The notes under the pieces were generated by a model. It worked only from the letters and a program-made list of their open reading frames with translations, was not told the origin of the DNA and made no database searches. 64,000 nucleotides of DNA from Halopiger aswanensis (GTDB taxonomy: Archaea > Halobacteriota > Halobacteria > Halobacteriales > Natrialbaceae), in assembly GCF_003610195.1 (NCBI RefSeq), contig NZ_RAPO01000003.1, positions 62,001 to 126,000 of the forward strand, read 5' to 3'. The position numbers were made by a program, and so were the translations under genes. Below are positions 49,022 to 57,498 of this stretch, in pieces. Every line of letters starts with the position of its first letter. The first letter of the stretch is position 1.

Positions 49022-50173
49022 TCACCTAGCGAATCCGACCGCCTCGGCGTCCTCGAGACAGCGCTCGCCGGCGTCCTCGAGGTCGAACTCCCGGACGATC
49101 TCGCCGTCGCGGACGAGCGGCTCGAGCAGCGCGTCGCCGTCCTCGGGGCCGTCGCGGTCGGCGAGCGCGACGTGGTGGCCCCCGTCGGGGGTGCGGTAGA
49201 CCTGCTTGACGCCCGAGAGCTTGCCGCGCTTGGAGATCGGTTCGCCGTCGATTTCGACGATGTCGAGGCTGAAGTCCACCGAGTCGGCGCCCGTGATGTG
49301 GCTGCCGACGCCGAACCCGTCGGCGACGTCCCGAAGCTCACGAATAGCGTCGGGGTCGAGCCCGCCGCTGCAGAAGATGTCGACGTCCTCGTGGCCGCGC
49401 GCGTCGAGTTCCCAGCGGACCTCGCGGATGATGTGGCGGAAGTTGCCGCGTCGGGATCCGGTGGTGTCGATGCGAACGCCGTCGAGATCGTCGCCCAGCG
49501 TCTCGGCGGCTAGCAGGCTCTCGCTTTTCTCGTCCCAGAAGGTGTCGACCAGCGCGATGCGGGGGACCGCTTCGGGGACCGCCTCGTCGAATGCCGTCCA
49601 CGCCTCGGCCTGGTTCCCCTCGCCGAAGCAGAACATCAGCGCGTGGGGCATCGTCCCGCTCGCCTCCCGGTCGAGGAGTTCGCCCGCGGCAACGTGGGAG
49701 AACCCGTCGAGTCCGGCGAGCAGGGCGGCCCGTTCGACCGTCGCGGCGATCGAGGGGTGGACGTGGCGCGCGCCGAAGGAGAGGACGAGCGACTCCGGCG
49801 CGGCCAGGCGCGCCTCGAGCGCGGCCGTCGCGAAGCCGCTGGGCTGTGACAGAAAGCCGAGCAGGGAGGTCTCGAGTTCGGCGAACTCGAGGTACGGCCC
49901 CTCGATCCGCAGGACGGGGCCGCCGTCGAACAGTTGCCCGTCCGGCAGCGCGTCGACGTCTACGTTGTGCCCCTCGAACAGCGTCGCGACGTCTTTCACG
50001 CCGGTGAAGACGTCGAACTCGCCGGTCGGAAACTGGTCGGCGGTCACTTCGGCGACGACGGTCGGGTTCTTCTCCGCGTGCTCGAGCGTCGCCCGGGTGC
50101 GCTCGAAGTAGGCGTCGGTCGCGGTCCCCTCGAGAATGGCCTCCGGGGTGACGGTGCCGAACGGGTTTGACAT
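49022..50173 (-). CDS. pncB: Nicotinate phosphoribosyltransferase
   Basis: A 383-residue enzyme of NAD salvage. It joins nicotinate to phosphoribosyl pyrophosphate. Family segments include the N-terminal YFERTRATLEHAEKNP, FGARHVHPSIAATVERAALLAG, VDTFWDEKSESLLAAETLGDDLDGVRIDTTGSRRGNF and DIFCSGGLDPDAIRELRD for the phosphate-binding part. It pairs in pathway with the nicotinamidase gene 3.6 kb away. A piece of its 3' end is duplicated near 48.1 kb. Confidence 0.92.
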   Translation of the reverse strand: MSNPFGTVTPEAILEGTATDAYFERTRATLEHAEKNPTVVAEVTADQFPTGEFDVFTGVKDVATLFEGHNVDVDALPDGQLFDGGPVLRIEGPYLEFAELETSLLGFLSQPSGFATAALEARLAAPESLVLSFGARHVHPSIAATVERAALLAGLDGFSHVAAGELLDREASGTMPHALMFCFGEGNQAEAWTAFDEAVPEAVPRIALVDTFWDEKSESLLAAETLGDDLDGVRIDTTGSRRGNFRHIIREVRWELDARGHEDVDIFCSGGLDPDAIRELRDVADGFGVGSHITGADSVDFSLDIVEIDGEPISKRGKLSGVKQVYRTPDGGHHVALADRDGPEDGDALLEPLVRDGEIVREFDLEDAGERCLEDAEAVGFAR

Positions 50174-50278
50174 ATCGGCGACTTTCGGCGGGACACAAAA
50201 AAGCTACCCGTCTGCGGCCGCGTCGGCGGCTGCTTCGGGTCCTCAATCGATGCGAGCAGACGGCCGATCGCCGACCGG

Positions 50279-51796
50279 CTACGCTGGTGCTGCTGACGGG
50301 GGCGACGGGGCCGACGAGCCGCCGGCGACGGCAGCCGACGGCGTCGGCGCCGCGTGTTCGGCGTGAATCGCCTCGAGGGCGTCGACGGTCGGCGCACCGA
50401 CGATTTCGACGGTATCGCCGGTCACAGTAAGGCGGTACGCACCGGCGAACGGTTCGTCGTCGGAGATGCGGTACATTTCGCCCGCGGTCGCTCCGTCGGA
50501 TTCGACCCGCTCGCCGCCGTGGGTCTCGAGCAGCGACCGGTAGGCGGTCGCGAACTCGTCGGCGTCGGTCTCGCTCTCCCAGGCGAGGCGCCAGACGTGG
50601 CCGGTCCGATTCTCGTCGTTCGCGTCCCGGTAGACGTGGAACGTGTCGCCGGCCCAGCCCGCCGTCGCGGGAGCTGAATAGTTGTACGGCGATCGGTTCG
50701 TTCCGCCCTGCGTGAGCGGGCGGTCGATGACGCCGTCGGCCCAGAGGCTCGCGAACAGGGTCGCCTCGCCGACCGTTTCGGCGCGGGGGTCGGCGCTCTC
50801 GTTACTGTCACCGTCGCCGCCGCTACCCTCGAGAACCGGCTCCCACGCGTCGCTCGAGCGATCCTCGATTTCGACGTCGACGGGACGGTCGTCGGGGTAG
50901 TGGTCGGGGTGGATCAACTGCGCGGTGCTCGCCGGCCGCCGGTCGTGAGCGCGGTCGACGGCGGTCCAGCCGTCGCGCTCGTACAGGGCGTCGACGAACG
51001 TCGGCCCCTCCGAGTAGGGCGCGTAGATCGAGAGGAAGAGCCCGACGTTGTACGGTCGCTGCTCGAGGGCGCCGGTCGCAGTCTCGGTCGTCGCGTTCGC
51101 GTCCGCATCCGTCGCGGACTCGCCGGGTCGGGAGAGACACTGCCACTCCGCGCCGCAGCGCTCGGCGTACAACTGCGGGAGATAGCTGGCTTCGCCCTCG
51201 ATCAGCCCGGTCTCGGCGCGCTGTCCGTCGAGCGTCTCGCCGCGGCGCTCGAGGCCGAACCGTTGGTCCTGCAGCGCGTGGACCAACTCGTGGACCAGCG
51301 TGCGTCGGTCGATCCGAATGTCGTCGCCGTCCTCGGTGACGATGACGATCCGATCGTTGATGTAGTACCCCTGCACGGACGTTCCGTAGAGGTCGTCCAT
51401 CGCCCGATTGACGTCCGTCTGCCCGTCGACGACGAACGCGCCGCGCCAGAGTTCGTTCCGGAAGGCGGAGGCCGGGCCGCGGCCGGACCGTTGCTCCCGG
51501 AACTCCGAGCGGTCGATCACCTCGAGTTGCACGTCGCGTTCGAACTTCAATCCGCGGAGCACCTCGATCCGCGCCATCGAGCGGTACTTGAGGTCGCGAA
51601 GCTCCGATTCGGTGAGTCCGTCGCTGGCGTTGAACGCGAACTCGTCGTCGTGAGCGTAGTCGCCGATCCGGCCGAGTTCGCGGTCGGTGTCGAACTCGTC
51701 CGGCGAACTCGGCACCGTACAGCCCGCCAGCAGGACGAGCACAATGACGGCGATCAGTTGGAGCTTCAGCCCGCGTCCGGGTCGGACTCGTCCCAT
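50279..51796 (-). CDS. Hvo_1808-type surface lipoprotein with HExxH motif
   Basis: A 505-residue exported protein. The lipoprotein signal (LQLIAVIVLVLLAGC) places the cysteine near residue 26. A zincin-like HELVH motif lies in TLVHELVHALQDQRFGLE near residue 175, followed by GLIEGEASYLPQLYAERCG with a Glu suited as third ligand. A C-terminal region (WAGDTFHVYRD, GEMYRISDD) is shared with the neighbour. The family is haloarchaeal and its activity is unproven; a surface metalloprotease is my inference. It lies 7 bp after the paralogous gene. Confidence 0.85.
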   Translation of the reverse strand: MGRVRPGRGLKLQLIAVIVLVLLAGCTVPSSPDEFDTDRELGRIGDYAHDDEFAFNASDGLTESELRDLKYRSMARIEVLRGLKFERDVQLEVIDRSEFREQRSGRGPASAFRNELWRGAFVVDGQTDVNRAMDDLYGTSVQGYYINDRIVIVTEDGDDIRIDRRTLVHELVHALQDQRFGLERRGETLDGQRAETGLIEGEASYLPQLYAERCGAEWQCLSRPGESATDADANATTETATGALEQRPYNVGLFLSIYAPYSEGPTFVDALYERDGWTAVDRAHDRRPASTAQLIHPDHYPDDRPVDVEIEDRSSDAWEPVLEGSGGDGDSNESADPRAETVGEATLFASLWADGVIDRPLTQGGTNRSPYNYSAPATAGWAGDTFHVYRDANDENRTGHVWRLAWESETDADEFATAYRSLLETHGGERVESDGATAGEMYRISDDEPFAGAYRLTVTGDTVEIVGAPTVDALEAIHAEHAAPTPSAAVAGGSSAPSPPSAAPA

Positions 51797-51803
51797 TGGC
51801 GGC

Positions 51804-53621
51804 TTATTCGCGAGCGGGTGCAAAGGCCCGTCGGTTGCCTGACGGCACCGGGTCCGCGACGGTGCCAGTGGTCGCGGCCGCGTTGCGGCTCCGGAGGGTG
51901 GCTATCGAGACGCCGATCACGATCAAGAGCCCAACAGCGAACGCGAGCAGCGCCGGCGCCGCGCCGATCCGACCGAGTGCGGCGAGGACGCCGTCGTCAC
52001 GGTCCGTATTCGTCTCGGCGCTCGCGGGTTCGGCAGTGCTCTCCGACTCCTCGTCACCGAACGCGAGCGTATCCTCCCCGCTCGGGGCGGCACCCGCCTC
52101 GAGCGCGTCGAGGTCGTCGACCGAGGGCGCGCGGACGATCGTCACGGTCTCGCCGTCGTGGTCGACGTAGTAGGCGCCGGGGTAGTCGGCCCCGTCGATC
52201 GCGTAGGTGTTCCGTCGGTCCTCGACCGGCTCGGCGCCGTACCCCTCGAGCAACTCGAGGTAGGCGTCGGCGAACTCCCGGCCCTCCTCGCTCGAGACCC
52301 ACTCGCTCCGCCAGACGTAGCCGGCGTGGTCGACGGCCTCCATCGTGGCGTTCGCGTTCACGTCCCGGCTCTCATTGACGTAGGTGACCAGCGTGTCGCC
52401 GGCCCAGCCGTCCGTCTGGGGCTGGTCGTAGTCGTAGCCGGGATCGCCCGACTCGAGGAGCGCGTTCCGGTCGATCACCGACGGCTCGCCGGACTCGAAG
52501 GCGCCGCCGGCGAACATCGCGACCATGCCCGCCTCGCCGACGGTTTCGGTCGCGGGCTGGCCCTCAACCCGGTACTGCGTCCAGTCGTCGTTCGATCGGT
52601 CCGGCACGTCGACGGCGGCCGGTTCGCGCTCCGAGTCGGGATGGATCACCGCGGAACTGGTGGTCGGCGGATCGTCGTAGGCGGCGTTGAGCCGCTCCCA
52701 GCCGCCTTCCTCGTAGAGGAAGTCGACGTACTCGGGCCCCTCGTCGTAGGGCAGGTAGATGGAGAGGTAGAGTCCCCAGTTCGGCTCGAGAGCACCGTCG
52801 CTGCTCGAGCCGGCGTTCTGCCCGCCGTTCGCGGGGAGCACGCAGTCCCACTCGCTGCCGCACTCGCGCTCGTACCGGGATTCGATCCACGAGGCGTCGC
52901 CTTCGATGAGGCCGTTCTTGGCGTTGTCCGCGTCGATGGTCGGGCGCTCGTAGCTCGTCAGATCGAACTGCTGGTCCTGTAGCGCGTGGACCAGTTCGTG
53001 GCCCAAGATGACTTCGTTCAGCTCCGGCGTTTCGGGCGTGTTGGAGACGATGACGATCCGATCCTCGGTCGGCTCGTAGTAGCCGCCGACCGAATCGCCG
53101 TAGAGGGCCTCGGCCTCGTCGATCGCGTCGGTGTCCCGATCGACGGTAAAGAGCGCCTCGTAGTTGACGTTCTCTTGGAGGCGCTGCTCGGCGGTCACGT
53201 TGACGAAGAGGTCGTCGTTCCCCTCCTGAAACTCCGCGCGGGAGACCACGTCGACGGGGACCTCCTCGTCGAAGGTCGTGTTCCGCAGTCGCTCGACGCG
53301 GGCCATCGAGCGGTAGACGACCGGCTCGAGTTCGTCCTCCTCGAGGGCGGCGTCGTCGCGGTCGTCGGCGGGGAGGGAGTCGTCGTACCAGTAGCCCTCG
53401 ACGTAGCCGATCGTGTCGTTCGTCGAGGGATCGTCGGGGCGGTCGTCGGGGGCAGTGGCGTCAGATGTCCCGTTGCGGTCGATCTCGGTCGAGTCAGCGG
53501 CGTTGTCGTCGGATAGCGGACCGAAAACGCCGAGTCCGGCTCCGACTGCGAGTCCTGCGACCGTCAAGAGAGCAAGCGCGACGACGACCACACCGGCGGC
53601 GCGCGTTCGCGATGGCGTCAT
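51804..53621 (-). CDS. Hvo_1808-type surface protein with HExxH motif and two membrane anchors
   Basis: A 605-residue paralogue of the next gene. The N-terminal hydrophobic helix (residues 9-33) is a signal or anchor. The HExxH motif is in ILGHELVHALQDQQFDLT, with GLIEGDASWIESRYEREC after it. The C-terminal domain (WAGDTLVTYVNES, AYYVDHDGETVTIVRAP) is followed by an acidic stretch and a membrane helix near residues 555-578, so it is anchored at the C-terminus. The ATG at MTPSRTRAAG is used; upstream frame is non-family sequence. Confidence 0.85.
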   Translation of the reverse strand: MTPSRTRAAGVVVVALALLTVAGLAVGAGLGVFGPLSDDNAADSTEIDRNGTSDATAPDDRPDDPSTNDTIGYVEGYWYDDSLPADDRDDAALEEDELEPVVYRSMARVERLRNTTFDEEVPVDVVSRAEFQEGNDDLFVNVTAEQRLQENVNYEALFTVDRDTDAIDEAEALYGDSVGGYYEPTEDRIVIVSNTPETPELNEVILGHELVHALQDQQFDLTSYERPTIDADNAKNGLIEGDASWIESRYERECGSEWDCVLPANGGQNAGSSSDGALEPNWGLYLSIYLPYDEGPEYVDFLYEEGGWERLNAAYDDPPTTSSAVIHPDSEREPAAVDVPDRSNDDWTQYRVEGQPATETVGEAGMVAMFAGGAFESGEPSVIDRNALLESGDPGYDYDQPQTDGWAGDTLVTYVNESRDVNANATMEAVDHAGYVWRSEWVSSEEGREFADAYLELLEGYGAEPVEDRRNTYAIDGADYPGAYYVDHDGETVTIVRAPSVDDLDALEAGAAPSGEDTLAFGDEESESTAEPASAETNTDRDDGVLAALGRIGAAPALLAFAVGLLIVIGVSIATLRSRNAAATTGTVADPVPSGNRRAFAPARE

Positions 53622-53789
53622 TCGAACTGAATACGGAGCCGTACGGAGGCGCCTGCAAAAAGGACGGCGGTCAACGGGACGGGGTGCGACGGGGGCGCGG
53701 CACCTTGCGCCGGTCGCGATTCCGAGGCAGCCGCACCGCCTCGCGTCGCTCGCACGAACGTTTTTACTGCCGCCTTCGTAGGATGGCAC

Positions 53790-54368
53790 ATGAGCGTCGA
53801 ACTCGAGCCAGACAGCACCGCGGTCGTGGTCGTGGACATGCAAAACGGCTTCTGCCACCCCGACGGCTCGCTGTACGCGCCGGGCAGCGAGGAAGTTATC
53901 GAGCCGATCGCAGCCCTCGTCGAGCGCGCTCGCGAGGCGGGCGCCTCCCTGCTGTTCACGCAGGACGTTCACCCGCCCGAGCAGTTCGAGGACGCCCACT
54001 ACTACGACGAGTTCGAGCAGTGGGGCGAACACGTCCTCGAGGGCTCGTGGGAGGCCGAAATCGTCGACGAACTCCCCGTCGAGGCCGCCGACAACGTCGT
54101 CGAGAAACACACCTACGACGCCTTCCACCAGACGGAACTCGAGGGATGGCTAAATGCTCGCGGCATCAAAGACCTCGTACTCTGTGGCACTCTCGCGAAC
54201 GTCTGCGTGCTGCATACGGGCGGCAGCGCCGGGCTGCGTGACTTCCGACCGATCCTCGTCGAGGACTGCATCGGCGCGATCGAGGACGACCACAAGGAGT
54301 ACGCCCTCGAACACGCGGAGTGGCTGTTCGGCGAGGTCGTCGACAGCGACGACCTCGAGTTCGCGTGA
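53790..54368 (+). CDS. pncA: Nicotinamidase (isochorismatase superfamily)
   Basis: A 192-residue hydrolase that converts nicotinamide to nicotinate for NAD salvage. The catalytic triad appears as Asp in VVVVDMQNGF (residue 16), Lys in VEKHTYDAF and Cys in CGTLANVCVLHT. A metal-binding Asp/His pair is present in FTQDVHPPEQF. It is divergent from the Hvo_1808-type pair and feeds the phosphoribosyltransferase encoded at 49-50 kb. Confidence 0.9.
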   Translation: MSVELEPDSTAVVVVDMQNGFCHPDGSLYAPGSEEVIEPIAALVERAREAGASLLFTQDVHPPEQFEDAHYYDEFEQWGEHVLEGSWEAEIVDELPVEAADNVVEKHTYDAFHQTELEGWLNARGIKDLVLCGTLANVCVLHTGGSAGLRDFRPILVEDCIGAIEDDHKEYALEHAEWLFGEVVDSDDLEFA

Positions 54369-54466
54369 AGCGGTCGAGCCGAGAGGATTTTTACGGGCTC
54401 CTCCGAAGGGAGGCGTATGCACCGAGATCTGAGCGGAAGTACCGACCGCGCGGCGAGTGATCGCGC

Positions 54467-54628
54467 GTGAACCAGCAGCACCTTCGCTGGCTGTACGTCG
54501 TCGGCATTGCGTTCAACCTCGTCGCGCTGGCGAGTGCGGCCTCGACCGGTGCGATGCTGTACGCCGTCACCTTCGGACTGATCACGGTCTATCTGGGAGC
54601 GCGGTACTGGATGATCGCGCGGTCCTGA
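54467..54628 (+). CDS. Small membrane protein (53 residues)
   Basis: A GTG-initiated frame reading VNQQHLRWLYVVGIAFNLVAL and ending RYWMIARS. It has two hydrophobic segments (about residues 8-22 and 27-46) and a basic end. Codon use matches the neighbours. Function is unknown. It follows pncA by about 100 bp. Confidence 0.55.
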   Translation: MNQQHLRWLYVVGIAFNLVALASAASTGAMLYAVTFGLITVYLGARYWMIARS

Positions 54629-54730
54629 GTGCAGGCGCTCGAGCACTCGAGAGTCAGGATTCGGCCACCGATTTGAACCGTGAACTAGGACAGCCCGGAG
54701 CGTATCCGCTGCGCCCGCAACGTGGCGCGT

Positions 54731-54892
54731 ATGGAACCGGGTGCCATCCCGCCGTACGTCGAGGTCGTCATCTATCTCTACTTCGTGGCGGTCGCCGCGA
54801 TCGGCTGTTACCTCCACGGTCGGCTCTGGTTCGGCGCTCGCAACGTGGCTGATCGGTCCGGCGACGGCTCGGTCCCGAGGCAAAATCCGTAG
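54731..54892 (+). CDS. Small membrane protein (53 residues)
   Basis: An ATG-initiated frame: MEPGAIPPYVEVVIYLYF, one membrane helix of about 20 residues, then a basic/polar C-terminus (GRLWFGARNVADRSGDGS). It is the same length as the preceding small gene but not obviously related. It lies 68 bp before the convergent end of nosL. Confidence 0.55.
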   Translation: MEPGAIPPYVEVVIYLYFVAVAAIGCYLHGRLWFGARNVADRSGDGSVPRQNP

Positions 54893-54959
54893 TCAGTGGC
54901 GTCGCGGTCGTCCTCGGTATCCCATTACGGTACGCTCCTCGGCCTCGAGCCGACCATCG

Positions 54960-55571
54960 CTACGCCGATTCGCCCGAGGAGAGGGCTTCCCACGTGTCTA
55001 CCGTCCCACCGTGCTCGTCGGCGAACGCCTCGGCGTCGTCGGCGTTCGAGAACGGGACGATATCCTCGCCCATCGCGCCTTCGATCCCGCTGTCGACGAC
55101 GAACGACGCCGCCGTCGCGTCGGTGAAGTCCTCGGCTCCTACGTGACTCGAGATGTACGTCGCCCCCTCGCGTTCGTCGAGGTCGTAGTCGACGCGCGAG
55201 TAGTCGGTGACGAAGGCCGCACGGAGGTCGCGGCCCCGCCGGTCGTGGTCGGCGCGGGCAGTGACGAGTTCGCGGACGCTGTCGAACCACGCGGGCCCGT
55301 CCCGATCCTCGGGGTAGTCCGCGTAGAACAACTGGCCGGCAGGGCCGTAGTGGTCGGCGATGGTCATGCCGCAGGCGTCGCAGGCCTGTCCGTCGGTCAG
55401 CGCGATCGCCTCGGCCGGCTCAGTCGCCGTTTCCTCGCTTCCGCCACCGAGGCAGCCGGCGAGTCCGCCGACGGCGGTGAGACCGACGCCGGCGAGGACG
55501 CGACGGCGCGAGGGGCGGTCTCGAGGTCGGGGCGACGGTCGAGTACCGGATCGCGGCCGTAGCGGCGTCAC
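54960..55571 (-). CDS. nosL: NosL family copper lipoprotein
   Basis: A 203-residue Tat lipoprotein. The RR motif SRRRVLAG and lipobox LAGC lie in the first 45 residues. The NosL core has the copper-binding CDACGMTIADHYGPAGQLFY near residue 64, then DEREGATYISSHVG and DIVPFSNADDAEAFADEHGGTV. NosL delivers Cu(I) to nitrous oxide reductase. It is the last gene of the nos operon. The GTG start overlaps the nosY stop codon. Confidence 0.9.
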   Translation of the reverse strand: MTPLRPRSGTRPSPRPRDRPSRRRVLAGVGLTAVGGLAGCLGGGSEETATEPAEAIALTDGQACDACGMTIADHYGPAGQLFYADYPEDRDGPAWFDSVRELVTARADHDRRGRDLRAAFVTDYSRVDYDLDEREGATYISSHVGAEDFTDATAASFVVDSGIEGAMGEDIVPFSNADDAEAFADEHGGTVDTWEALSSGESA

Positions 55572-56515
55572 AGTCGTCGCCTCCGGATCGCAAGGGCAGC
55601 GATCCCGATCGGAACGATGATCCAGGCGAGCAGCGCCCCGATCAGGACGCCCGTCGAGAGTCCCGACTGGGCCAGCACCGACGCGAATCCGGCGTTGCCG
55701 CCGGCCCCTAGCGATCCCAGCACGAGCGCCCGGAAGACCCCGGTCGGATTCGCCAGCAACATCGCCGAGACGGCCGTCTCCGAGAGCTCGAGCGCGCCGA
55801 TCAGCCCGAGCGCGAGCAGGTCGTGGACGAGGACGAACCACGCCCACGCCAGCAGCGAGACCCCGAGCGCGTGGGTCTTCTCGCGGGCCAGCGTCGAGAC
55901 GAGGACGCCGACCGCGAGGAAGGTCAGGCCGAGTCCGACGGTCCCCAGCATGAAGGTCGCGTAGGCGTCGAACCCGTCAAGGCCGTACTCGCGCAGCAGG
56001 AAGCCGCCGGCGACGCCGAAGCCGATGATCGTCGCGCTCGCGAGCACGACGGCGCGGCCGACGGCGGCGCCGACGACGATCCAGGCGCGGTCGACCGGCA
56101 GGGAGAACAGGGTGTGGAGCCACCCGCTCTCCTTCCGGCCGACGATGACGTCGTAGCTGAAGGCCAGTGCGACCAGCGGCACGAGGTAGACCGCGAGCAC
56201 GGCTAGACTCCCGACGGTTCGTTCGAACCCCTCGGGGCTTACGCTCGCGCCGCTGAAGGTCGTCAGCCCGAGCGCGAAGGCGGCGAAGATCGCGGTCAGC
56301 GCGATCGCCCAGCGGCCCCGCACCGCGAGGCGGTACTCGGTTTCGGCGACGACCAGCAGCTGGCGGTACCACGCGCCGGACGCGAAGTCGTCGGTCTCTG
56401 CCTCGTGGACGGTTTCGGCGTCCGTATCCGGTGCCATCGCGGTGGTGTACCCGCCGTCGGGCGCGGGTTCGGGAGTCGATCGATCCCGGTCGGTGTCGTA
56501 TTCAGCGTCGGTCAT
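55568..56515 (-). CDS. nosY: NosY-type ABC permease
   Basis: A 315-residue permease of the nosDFY system. About 40 polar residues precede six hydrophobic helices (starting WAIALTAIFAAFALGLTTF, then SLAVLAVYLVPLVALAFSYD). VGRKESGWLHTLFSLPVDR after the second helix is the family's cytoplasmic motif. It pairs with NosF to move material, probably sulfur, for the copper-sulfide centre of NosZ. Its ATG overlaps the nosF stop (TGATG). Confidence 0.9.
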   Translation of the reverse strand: MTDAEYDTDRDRSTPEPAPDGGYTTAMAPDTDAETVHEAETDDFASGAWYRQLLVVAETEYRLAVRGRWAIALTAIFAAFALGLTTFSGASVSPEGFERTVGSLAVLAVYLVPLVALAFSYDVIVGRKESGWLHTLFSLPVDRAWIVVGAAVGRAVVLASATIIGFGVAGGFLLREYGLDGFDAYATFMLGTVGLGLTFLAVGVLVSTLAREKTHALGVSLLAWAWFVLVHDLLALGLIGALELSETAVSAMLLANPTGVFRALVLGSLGAGGNAGFASVLAQSGLSTGVLIGALLAWIIVPIGIAALAIRRRRL

Positions 56516-57498
56516 CACGCGCTCACCTCCTCGGTCGCTCGAGTCGGGTCCGAATCCGGCTCCCGATCGGCGTCGTCGGATTCGTCGTCGGTGCCCGCCA
56601 GCACGTCCCGGAACACCGCCTCGAGGCCCGGCTCTCGAACCTCGAAACCGTCCAGCAGCGACGAGTCGAGATCACCGCAGAGGTCGAACGCGGCGTCGCG
56701 CTCGCAGGCGACCGCGATCGTCTCGCGGGTTTCGGTCACGTCGCCGCGGTCCTGGACCGCCTCGAGCAAGTCCGGTCGAACCCCCTCGCCCGCCGGCCGG
56801 AGCGAGACGGTGACGCGGTCGTCCGCGCCCGTTTCCGACCGCAGGTCGTCGATCGGGCCGGCCGCGCGCAGGTGGCCGTCCTCGAGGATCGCGACGTCGT
56901 CGCAGAGCCGCTCGACCTCGCTCAGCACGTGCGAGGAGAGGACGATCGTCGTCTCCGTCTCGCGGCCGAGGCGCTCGATGGTCCGGTGGAACGCCGCGAC
57001 GCCCCGCGGGTCGAGGCCGGCGGTCGGTTCGTCGAGGACGAGCACCGGCGGATCGGCGATCAGCGCCGCCGCGAGGCCGAGCCGGCGGCCCATCCCGTTG
57101 GAGTAGCCCTCGACGGCGCGGTCGGCGGCGTCGGTGAGCCCGACGGTCTCGAGGGCTTCGTGGATGCGCCGATCGCGGTCCTCGAGGCCGCGGATGCGGG
57201 CGTGGACGTCGAGCACCTCCCGGCCGGTCATCGCCGGCGGGAAGCCGGCGTGTTCGGGCAAGAAGGCGACGCGCTCGCGGACGCGGTGGCCGGCCTCGGC
57301 GACGTCGATGCCGCCGACTTCGATCCGCCCCTCGTCGGGCCGGTCGTGGCCGACCAGCAGTTCGAAGAGCGTCGTCTTTCCCGCACCGTTCGTCCCGAGG
57401 ACGCCGAACGTCGATCCGGACGGAATCTCGAAGGATGGGCCGTCCAGGGCGACGACGTCGCCGTAGCGTTTGTGTACGTCAGTGATCGTGATCTGCAT
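56515..57498 (-). CDS. nosF: NosF-type ABC ATPase
   Basis: A 327-residue ATPase. Walker A is GTNGAGKT near residue 34, signature GYSNGMGRRLGLAA, Walker B VLVLDEPTAGLD and H-loop LSSHVLSEVE. The C-terminal 90 residues are a regulatory extension with an acidic end. The first 20 bases overlap the end of nosD, so translation is coupled. Confidence 0.92.
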   Translation of the reverse strand: MQITITDVHKRYGDVVALDGPSFEIPSGSTFGVLGTNGAGKTTLFELLVGHDRPDEGRIEVGGIDVAEAGHRVRERVAFLPEHAGFPPAMTGREVLDVHARIRGLEDRDRRIHEALETVGLTDAADRAVEGYSNGMGRRLGLAAALIADPPVLVLDEPTAGLDPRGVAAFHRTIERLGRETETTIVLSSHVLSEVERLCDDVAILEDGHLRAAGPIDDLRSETGADDRVTVSLRPAGEGVRPDLLEAVQDRGDVTETRETIAVACERDAAFDLCGDLDSSLLDGFEVREPGLEAVFRDVLAGTDDESDDADREPDSDPTRATEEVSA

